DNA from: an uncultured Prevotella sp.
GTDB taxonomy: Bacteria > Bacteroidota > Bacteroidia > Bacteroidales > Bacteroidaceae
Assembly (NCBI GenBank): GCA_937907705.1
Contig: CALCVP010000057.1
Span: 62,001 to 126,000 of the forward strand
Direction of reading: 5' to 3'
Length of the DNA: 64,000 nt
In this document: piece after piece, positions 44,479-52,143 of the stretch
Layout: every line of letters begins with the position of its first letter
Numbering within the stretch: the stretch's first letter is position 1
Notes under the pieces: model-generated
Seen by the model: the letters and a program-made list of their open reading frames with translations, nothing else
Database searches by the model: none
Told to the model about the DNA's origin: nothing
Translations under genes and position numbers: made by a program

Positions 44479-47211
44479 TCAGAATTCTATTTTAACCTCG
44501 GTCTTGTCCCCCTTCACCGGTATGTTGGCTTCATATACACCGGAAGAGAGTTTGCTCACAGAAACCTGTTCGCCAGAAGCCTGCAAAGACACATGAGGCA
44601 AAAATGCACCTGATTCTATCGTAACAGCAGTGTAATGCTCGTTGCCTTCTCTGTTTTCGATGGAGAAACAAAGCTTGCTGTCTTTATACGAGATAGCATG
44701 ATTCTTCATAAAGCCATCTTTCTTCAGTTCAACAGTCATACGTACAGGAGCAAGGAAGCGCAATTGACGGCGAACGCCATCATACGGAATGACGGTCATA
44801 TTGCCTTTCTTGTCAACTTCTGCATTACCGCCATAAGCTACCATACCAAAATCAGAGTCTTTAAGCACATAAACACCGGCACTGTGAATACCACTGGTCA
44901 ATCCATGGTCTATTTCACCGTCATAGCGTAAAGGGCCGCGCTTCTGCTTCACCGATTTCAAGTCCCAAAGATATGAATGCTGATAAGGAGAGTAAACCCA
45001 TCCTGCCGCTCCATCGTTTGTCTCGCCAGGGAACCAATATCCGTAGTTGGTGTCGTTTGTGCCTGTATTGACAAGTGCCCAAGAAGACAACAATGAGTTA
45101 TACCCCCAATTGATGTATCTTTCAGGTGCATTGGCAAATCGGTATGCATAATCCAACAAGGCTACACCGCCCATCTGGGACATATAGTCAAGATTGTCTT
45201 TGCCGCCACCCCATGCAGTGCCTAAATGGTTGAAATCATACTCATACAATCCGCGTATGGCAAGGTTTCCATCCAACTGGTTTTGCATAAAGCTGTCTAC
45301 TTTCGTTCTGTCAAGCGACTTGTAGGTATGCCACTTCTGCTCATTCTTGTCATACCATAACTGCTCTTGCGGTGCGATGGCATTGTGCTTCGCATATTCT
45401 GCCACATAATAGGATGACTCATAAGCAGTACGGTCTACAAACATCTCAGAACCAAAAGGCCATGGGTTGTCATAAATCATGTAAAGCACTTTCTTTTCCC
45501 ACTCTTTGCGCAGCTTGTCGGCAGCATGGTTTCTGCCTTCGTCCTTTAGAGCCTGCATGATGTCCAATAGATAGCGTTCATGGAAATTGCCTATCTTATA
45601 GGCCCAGTCGCTCCATCCTTTAATGGCCCACTGCTTACCCATGAATATATTGTACGGCACTTCAAAATAAGCACGTGCAGTGCGGTAAGCACGCTCTAAA
45701 TATTCTTTTGCATCCTGATAGCTGACAAGCTCCGGATAATCCTTTGCTATTCTGTACAGGTTATAGTAGATGGCAAAATGAGTGGGATAATCATAAGTTC
45801 GCCACATGCGCTCCTTGCCGTTTCCGCCAGAGTTATAGTCGCCCAGCTTTCCACTACGGAGCTCATGCCAATTGTCGCATCCGTATATTCCGTAAGGATA
45901 AGGCAGTTCCTTGTCTGTGCGCTGCAATTTGCCCCACACAAAGTTCTTTTCATAATATTCCAATGAGGCTATCTCATCTTTATCGGGATAAGCCACATTC
46001 TTTTCGCTCAGATACAGGGCCTTGCAATTGGTCGGGTCGTCTGAACCGCCCACCATATACGGATAAGGCAACTCACCTATGCTATCGGGAGAGAGCAGTA
46101 CCTTGTTTTGCATATCCCACAAGCTGTACAAGCCATTGTACCACTTTGTGCTGTCGCGGTGCTGCTGGTGAGTGGCAATAAAACGGGCACGCTTCTTCAT
46201 TACGGTTTCCAGTGGTTCGGTAACAAAGAAATTCAGATAGCATACTTTTCCCTGACCATACTTTACGACTATCAGTTGCTCGCCCAGATGCGAGAAGTTG
46301 AAATCATACAATTGCTTTTTATTAGCTCGTCCTTTTCCGGCAATTTGCACTTGCTGCGGATGCTGTGGCTCCAATGCCTTTATTCCTTGCTTGCAGGCAA
46401 GCGCACAACGCACATTCATCTCTGGTGAAACAACCATTCCCGGCACTATCTTTGCCACGACATACCCTTTGTCATACAGTTTGTTTTCAACATTCATATA
46501 CGAATCTACCAAAGAGAAATTAAACCCTACGGTATATGACTTGCCTGATGAAACAACTTTAGAGGTACTTGGAAACTGCCAAGTATCATTCATTCTGTCA
46601 ACAGAAGTTTTGGAATGGATGTAACAATAATCGCCCAGCTCTTTGTATTCCAAGGACGTTGCTCCGTTCAGGGTCATGAGCAATACATCGCCTTGTCCCT
46701 TATAAGGCAACCAATAAGCAAATGAAGAATTGCCATTCAGAAAATCATGCTTTGCCAGATTGTCTTTTGCCGCTAACTTCTCGTTTCGCTCACCTATTGG
46801 AACACGCACTTTCATGTCTGTTATCTCTACAGACTGCTTGCTGTCATTGTTGAATGATATGTTCCAATCCATTTCCTGTCCTACAACAGAAAAGGTCTGA
46901 TTTAGTCTGACAGCTCCCGGCAACTGCCATGCAATCTTGATGTGCTGCAAGTCATTGGATATAATTTTCGGAGTGTAATCAGACAGTTTTACTGCATACA
47001 CGTTTCCCGATAGGACATATCGCACATATAAATCGCCCAGATAATCATTTTTGTTCAGATAGTTTCTGCCGCCATTTCCATTACCGTAAATCAGAGAAGA
47101 CACACCTCTCCCTTTGGCATCCAATTTCAAAGCAGGAACAGCGGCATGTGCAACCATTACGCTAAGAAAAAATCCTATAACAACGGAAAACAAGTATTTG
47201 TCTATTTTCAT
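44479..47211 (-). CDS. Exported DUF5695-like protein, probable carbohydrate-active enzyme
   Basis: From ATG 47211 this protein has 910 residues with a clean signal peptide (MKIDKYLFSVV, cleavage near AHA); Met codons at 47220 and an in-frame start at 47256 are alternatives. The N-terminal half is beta-rich, and the C-terminal half has repeated aromatic helices (YYNLYRIAKDYPEL, GWSDWAYKIGNFHERY), as in alpha/alpha-barrel glycosidases. I believe it belongs to DUF5695 but cannot verify. It lies 78 bases after susD in a carbohydrate locus, so a hydrolase acting on the imported or surface-bound glycan is likely. No catalytic residues can be named with confidence. Confidence 0.6.
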   Translation of the reverse strand: MKIDKYLFSVVIGFFLSVMVAHAAVPALKLDAKGRGVSSLIYGNGNGGRNYLNKNDYLGDLYVRYVLSGNVYAVKLSDYTPKIISNDLQHIKIAWQLPGAVRLNQTFSVVGQEMDWNISFNNDSKQSVEITDMKVRVPIGERNEKLAAKDNLAKHDFLNGNSSFAYWLPYKGQGDVLLMTLNGATSLEYKELGDYCYIHSKTSVDRMNDTWQFPSTSKVVSSGKSYTVGFNFSLVDSYMNVENKLYDKGYVVAKIVPGMVVSPEMNVRCALACKQGIKALEPQHPQQVQIAGKGRANKKQLYDFNFSHLGEQLIVVKYGQGKVCYLNFFVTEPLETVMKKRARFIATHQQHRDSTKWYNGLYSLWDMQNKVLLSPDSIGELPYPYMVGGSDDPTNCKALYLSEKNVAYPDKDEIASLEYYEKNFVWGKLQRTDKELPYPYGIYGCDNWHELRSGKLGDYNSGGNGKERMWRTYDYPTHFAIYYNLYRIAKDYPELVSYQDAKEYLERAYRTARAYFEVPYNIFMGKQWAIKGWSDWAYKIGNFHERYLLDIMQALKDEGRNHAADKLRKEWEKKVLYMIYDNPWPFGSEMFVDRTAYESSYYVAEYAKHNAIAPQEQLWYDKNEQKWHTYKSLDRTKVDSFMQNQLDGNLAIRGLYEYDFNHLGTAWGGGKDNLDYMSQMGGVALLDYAYRFANAPERYINWGYNSLLSSWALVNTGTNDTNYGYWFPGETNDGAAGWVYSPYQHSYLWDLKSVKQKRGPLRYDGEIDHGLTSGIHSAGVYVLKDSDFGMVAYGGNAEVDKKGNMTVIPYDGVRRQLRFLAPVRMTVELKKDGFMKNHAISYKDSKLCFSIENREGNEHYTAVTIESGAFLPHVSLQASGEQVSVSKLSSGVYEANIPVKGDKTEVKIEF

Positions 47212-47288
47212 AATTATCATTTTATAAATAATCAATAAAAGGATGCTCCCCTTCATCAGAAGAGCATTCCTTTAAAATTGTATTTTGT

Positions 47289-48920
47289 CTAATTATTCGA
47301 TAGATAGTTTGGATTCTGAGTAAGCTTTGGATTTGCCGTTAAAGCTGTTTCTGGTATTGGAAATACTGTACGGTAATCGCCATGAGGTTTATGACCTAAC
47401 CAAGATTTTGTCGTAAATACGCCAAAACGTATCATATCACGACGGGCATGGCTTTCATATGCAAACTCATGCATATACTCGTCAAATAGTGCTCCAAACT
47501 CAACAGGGGAAGTATCACCTTTATCTACAATTTTATGATCTTGAACATATCCCCAAGGATAGTTAGAATCTTTTTTCAAATCTTCATCTGTTACGACAGC
47601 CTTTTCTGGATGTTTTTTAAAGTTACGGTTTCTAACTTCTGTCACCAAAGCACCTGCTCCAGCTCGACCTAAACGCAATAAACATTCAGCTTTCATCAAC
47701 AATACTTCAGAATAACGGAATACAGGAATGTCTGTGCTTGAACTCCAATTGGCACCTTTCTCTACCTCATACTTGTTCATACGATAACCTTCCATTTCAT
47801 TGGTCCATTCTGCACTTTCCAAGTCTTTTGTAAAATTAAGTGGTTGTCCAACCATATCATACTGTCCATACAATTGATTGCCTTCAGCATCTTTCTGTAG
47901 TCCATGTAACCAAGTATCATCTATACGTCCGTCATCCGGATCATAAGAATCTATAAACTGTCCAATAGCTTTCATACCACCAGCAGCATTAGGTTCAGCA
48001 GCTGTCAAGAATTCTTTTTTCAATTCTTTATGCCAACTGTTCATCCATAACCAATTGCCATAGATCCCACGGGTATAATCATAAGGTATAGTCATCAATA
48101 CTTCTTTTGAATCTTCAACTCCTTCTGTACGGAAATTATCTTTATAATTCTCAGATAATCCACACTTTTTACTGCTGATGATGTCATCACACTGCTTCAT
48201 ACATGCCTCCCACTGAGGTGTACCTGTGTAAACTCCTGCATTCAGATATACATTGGCCAATAGACATTTTCCTGCCCATTTATTAAAACGTCCGTAAGTA
48301 GTTTTATCTTGATTTTCACTCAAGTTAGGTATAGCTTCTGTCAGCTCTTTTACAATAAAGTCATAAATCTGCTTTCGTGTTGACTTTTCAGGCAAATCAT
48401 GACTGGTAGTAGTTACCAATGGAGCATCACCAAAGTTATCACATATAAGCCAATAATAATACGCCCTTAATGTTCTTAACTCAGCCAATCCTTCAGATTT
48501 CTCACTTTCTGACACATTTGGAAAAAGATTTTTCTCTATTTTTTCAATAGCAGAATTACAAAGCACAGCACCGCGTAAATAATCATTCCAAATAGTTCCA
48601 ATAGAACCTAATTCTGAATTCCAGTTATGATAGTGCAATTGCAAGTAGATGCCGCCATCATTCCAACCTGAAATGTTTGGAGGTGTAACCACCTCACAAC
48701 TGGTCAACTCCTGAGTCTGCCACAAAGACATCTGTGTAGTTGAACGCAACACGTCATAAGCTCCTACTACATTTCCTTTAAAATCTGATTGTTTATAATT
48801 ATAGCTGCCTTCCAAAATATCTGAATATACTATTTCATCCAAATTATTGCTGCAACTGGTAGATAAAGATGCTACTGCCAACATGGCAAGTACACAACTT
48901 GCTATATTTTTTCGTTTCAT
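47289..48920 (-). CDS. SusD/RagB-like nutrient-binding outer-membrane lipoprotein
   Basis: This 543-residue protein has a lipoprotein signal (STSC, Cys23) followed by the SusD family signature near the N-terminus (NLDEIVYSD) and helical TPR-like segments (LRTLRAYYYWLICDNFGDAP). SusD proteins sit on the outer face of the SusC channel and close it over a bound oligosaccharide. It starts 26 bases after susC. The ligand is inferred from the nearby arabinofuranosidase. Confidence 0.95.
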   Translation of the reverse strand: MKRKNIASCVLAMLAVASLSTSCSNNLDEIVYSDILEGSYNYKQSDFKGNVVGAYDVLRSTTQMSLWQTQELTSCEVVTPPNISGWNDGGIYLQLHYHNWNSELGSIGTIWNDYLRGAVLCNSAIEKIEKNLFPNVSESEKSEGLAELRTLRAYYYWLICDNFGDAPLVTTTSHDLPEKSTRKQIYDFIVKELTEAIPNLSENQDKTTYGRFNKWAGKCLLANVYLNAGVYTGTPQWEACMKQCDDIISSKKCGLSENYKDNFRTEGVEDSKEVLMTIPYDYTRGIYGNWLWMNSWHKELKKEFLTAAEPNAAGGMKAIGQFIDSYDPDDGRIDDTWLHGLQKDAEGNQLYGQYDMVGQPLNFTKDLESAEWTNEMEGYRMNKYEVEKGANWSSSTDIPVFRYSEVLLMKAECLLRLGRAGAGALVTEVRNRNFKKHPEKAVVTDEDLKKDSNYPWGYVQDHKIVDKGDTSPVEFGALFDEYMHEFAYESHARRDMIRFGVFTTKSWLGHKPHGDYRTVFPIPETALTANPKLTQNPNYLSNN

Positions 48921-48946
48921 AGTAATTTCCTCTTTAGATTATTTGA

Positions 48947-51900
48947 TTAGAATGTAAGATTAATGCCTATAGTATAAGTACGAGCTGACGGATAACGATA
49001 TTGAGAGTCTATACCTGGAGCAAGACCACTCACACTAACCTCAGGATCTATACCTTTATACCCTGTAATGGTAGCCAAATTTGAAATACTTGCATAAATA
49101 CGCAAATTTTTAATCCAACTTATTGACTTCAAGTTAGGAGTATAACCAAAGGTAAGGTTATCTATCTTCCAGTAGTCGCCATCCTGCACATAGTAACTAA
49201 CATACTGCAACTCTTGGTCTTCAGCCAATACTTTTCCATACTTAGGTTCAAATGCTGATTTCAATACATTGCCATTGCCCAATGCTACTGGTGAACCCAT
49301 GAACATTTCTGGTTCGTTCAATATCTGGAAGCCAAAAGCGCCACGCATTGTTATGCTCAAATCAAACCATTTATATTTAAAGGTATTGTTAAAGTTTAAG
49401 TACCACTTTGGCAGACCATTACCTATTACCTGCTTATCAGTAGCATTCTGCTCTGAAATAGGTTTAGCCTTACCGTCTGCACCTTCAATGAGCCAATGTC
49501 CATTTTCATCTACACCCACACTCTTGTAACCATAGAAGTTTCCAATAGGTTGGCCTTCTTGTATACGGTGTGAAGACTGCTGAATTGGAGCTACCAAAGT
49601 ATTTGTATCAAAATAAGAACCTGCTATAAATTCATCATTAGACAAACTTATCAGCTTATTACTATTAGTAGAGAAATTGATGTTTGAATTCCACTCAAAA
49701 TTCTTTGTCAACACAGGAATCAAATTGAGATTTACTTCAAGGCCTGTATTTCTAATTGTACCGGCATTTGCTGTAATAGATCCTGAGACATAAGGAGGTA
49801 CTGGCACACTATAATCCCAAATAAGGTCGCTTGTGGTACGACGATAAAAATCAATACTACCATTAATACGATCATTCAAAAAGCCATAGTCCAAACCTAC
49901 GTTCATTTCTTTTTTCTTTTCCCAGCGCAAATCCGGGTTTGAATTTCCACTTGGTTTAAGTTGCTTAATCCATTGACCACCATAATATCCATAACCACCC
50001 AAATCAAGACGGCTCAAACTCATATAAGAAGATGTTGGCACTGTACCTGTTACACCATAACCCAAACGCAATTTCATCGTGCTAATAGGTTTCACATCTT
50101 TCATGAATTTCTCATTGGCAATATTCCAACCTGCACTTACAGCAGGGAATGAACCCCACTTATGACCAGAACCGAACTTTGAACTACCCTCATATCTGAT
50201 GCTGGCAGAAAGGAAATATCGATCAGCATAATTATAGTTGGCACGTGCAAAATATCCTACTAAACGATTACTGTTTTGTGATGAATTCATGGTTGCCTTT
50301 CCACTGGCAAGACCTGCACCCTGTCCCATATTATTATAGGTATAGTCATCCGTAGAGAAATCTCTATTCTCCATATATGCGTATTGATAGTTGTAGTTGT
50401 TCCAGCTATAGCCAACCAATGCATTAATACTATGAAGGTCAAAACGATTGTTATACGAAGCGGTCAGCTCAAGCAAATCATTCTGAATACGTGTTGTGGT
50501 TCTTGATGCCAAACCATTTATACCGTCAATTTTGTTAGATGATTGCTGCTTCGTTTCATAATAGCCACCAAAAAAGTTATTTATCTCTTTCGAACCCAAT
50601 GCCGTAATGTTCAATCCTGCAATGGGAGTAAGAGTGGCTTTACCATACATCTTGATTTTTGTATATTTATTTTCACCTTTTGTTTCTTCCAACAGAGATA
50701 CAGGGTTATATCTCAGCGGTGCACTTCCATTTTCATTCCAAGATCCATCTTCATTTTTAACAGTATAAGTAGGATTGTAAAGCAATGCACTCTGATATAC
50801 ATATTGATTATAAGGTATGCCATAAGTGCGATGATAACCGTTCAATTGGGCTTCTATCTTCAACAAATCATTCCACATACGATGTACAACATTAATGCGT
50901 GGATAAAGTACCTGCACCTTTGATTTCTTTACCAAGCCCTCGTTTGACGTATAATCTAATGATGCTATATAGCTGGTAGTACTATTTCCACTTATTAAAT
51001 CTATGCTGTAAGTTTGATTGAATGGTGTCTGCAAAATTTCGTCCAACCAATTGGTATTACCGCCAAAATCAGCTGCACCTTTATATCCTTCTTTTACTTT
51101 CTCTCTGTATTCTGATGCAGAAAGCATGTCCAAACGTTTAGCTATCTTTTGAGTCGACAGATAACTGTTAACCGTAATAGTAGGTTTTATCTCACCTTTT
51201 GTACGTTTAGTAGTAATGATTATAACACCATTTGTACCACGTGTACCGTAAATAGCAGCAGCAGATCCATCTTTTAAAACGTCTATCTGATCAATATCAT
51301 TGGGTGAAATATCGTTCAATTCACCTGGCACACCATCAATAATAACCAATGGAGCGGCATTGGCTTTTAATGTAGTAATACCACGAAGCATAATTTCTGA
51401 TGTTGACAAGGGGTTACCACTACTCTGTACAACAGTAAGACCAGCAACCTTGCCTCTAATCAAGCTCGCAGCATCACTATTCTCGCCTTGTAGGAAATTA
51501 TCAGACTTGACGCTCATGACAGAACTTGTCAGTTCTTCTTTGCGCTGTGTGCCATAACCTACAACCACTACATCGTTGAGCATTTTGGCATCTTCTTCCA
51601 ATGTAATGTTGAGTGATTTGCCAGGTTGGACTTGCACCTCTTTTTTAATGAAGCCTACATAAGATATGGTGATAGTGGATGCTTTTGCGTTTTTGATAAC
51701 AAATTTGCCATCGAGGTCTGTAACTACCAATTGTTTGGTACCTTTTACTTGTACGGTAGCACCGATAATAGGGTCACCATTCTTGTCAAGTACCAAACCT
51801 GTGATTTGATTGACCTGTGAAACTTCGTTTACAATAGGTGTCGCAATGGCTGGCTGAGTAATGCCCATGCCTACAAGCGAAGCAAATCCTGCAAACAGGA

Positions 51901-51949
51901 CAATGCACTTTTTGGCAGTACCATTTTTCTTGATAGATTGTTGATTCAT
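48947..51949 (-). CDS. SusC/RagA-like TonB-dependent glycan transporter
   Basis: This 1000-residue outer-membrane channel has a signal peptide (about residues 1-37), a carboxypeptidase-regulatory-like domain (about 45-125), a plug domain (VVVVGYGTQRKEELTSSV onwards, about 128-255) and a TonB-dependent beta-barrel to the end, closing with Phe. It imports oligosaccharides using TonB energy and pairs with the SusD protein 26 bases downstream. A terminator-like hairpin separates it from the regulator gene upstream, and a -7-like box lies at 52017-52024. Confidence 0.96.
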   Translation of the reverse strand: MNQQSIKKNGTAKKCIVLFAGFASLVGMGITQPAIATPIVNEVSQVNQITGLVLDKNGDPIIGATVQVKGTKQLVVTDLDGKFVIKNAKASTITISYVGFIKKEVQVQPGKSLNITLEEDAKMLNDVVVVGYGTQRKEELTSSVMSVKSDNFLQGENSDAASLIRGKVAGLTVVQSSGNPLSTSEIMLRGITTLKANAAPLVIIDGVPGELNDISPNDIDQIDVLKDGSAAAIYGTRGTNGVIIITTKRTKGEIKPTITVNSYLSTQKIAKRLDMLSASEYREKVKEGYKGAADFGGNTNWLDEILQTPFNQTYSIDLISGNSTTSYIASLDYTSNEGLVKKSKVQVLYPRINVVHRMWNDLLKIEAQLNGYHRTYGIPYNQYVYQSALLYNPTYTVKNEDGSWNENGSAPLRYNPVSLLEETKGENKYTKIKMYGKATLTPIAGLNITALGSKEINNFFGGYYETKQQSSNKIDGINGLASRTTTRIQNDLLELTASYNNRFDLHSINALVGYSWNNYNYQYAYMENRDFSTDDYTYNNMGQGAGLASGKATMNSSQNSNRLVGYFARANYNYADRYFLSASIRYEGSSKFGSGHKWGSFPAVSAGWNIANEKFMKDVKPISTMKLRLGYGVTGTVPTSSYMSLSRLDLGGYGYYGGQWIKQLKPSGNSNPDLRWEKKKEMNVGLDYGFLNDRINGSIDFYRRTTSDLIWDYSVPVPPYVSGSITANAGTIRNTGLEVNLNLIPVLTKNFEWNSNINFSTNSNKLISLSNDEFIAGSYFDTNTLVAPIQQSSHRIQEGQPIGNFYGYKSVGVDENGHWLIEGADGKAKPISEQNATDKQVIGNGLPKWYLNFNNTFKYKWFDLSITMRGAFGFQILNEPEMFMGSPVALGNGNVLKSAFEPKYGKVLAEDQELQYVSYYVQDGDYWKIDNLTFGYTPNLKSISWIKNLRIYASISNLATITGYKGIDPEVSVSGLAPGIDSQYRYPSARTYTIGINLTF

Positions 51950-52016
51950 GTTATTCGTTTTTTTAGTTAAAAAAGTCTTTTCCTCGGTTAGATAAAGGAA
52001 GATTTAAGTTCGTTTG

Positions 52017-52024
52017 CAAAGTTA
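52017..52024 (-). promoter_or_regulatory. -7-like box upstream of susC
   Basis: TAACTTTG on the minus strand would start a leader of about 60 bases for the susC message. A second box (TACATTTG) is at 52051-52058. Neither has a -33 TTTG at 19-21 bases, which fits a promoter that needs an activator. Confidence 0.35.
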
Positions 52025-52067
52025 AACACTCTTTTATTTTCCATACTTTGCAAATGTAGCATAAGAA

Positions 52068-52109
52068 AGGGGAAATCTGCTCAATAGTACTTTTGAACAG
52101 ATTTCCCCT
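52068..52109 (-). terminator. Terminator of the membrane AraC regulator gene
   Basis: A perfect 12-base stem (52068-52079 with 52098-52109), extendable inward by four more pairs, lies 35 bases past the stop codon at 52144 on the minus strand and is followed by TTTCTTAT. It insulates the regulator from susC. Confidence 0.6.
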
Positions 52110-52143
52110 GAAATATTGATTAAAATGCCCTTATAAGGTAGTT

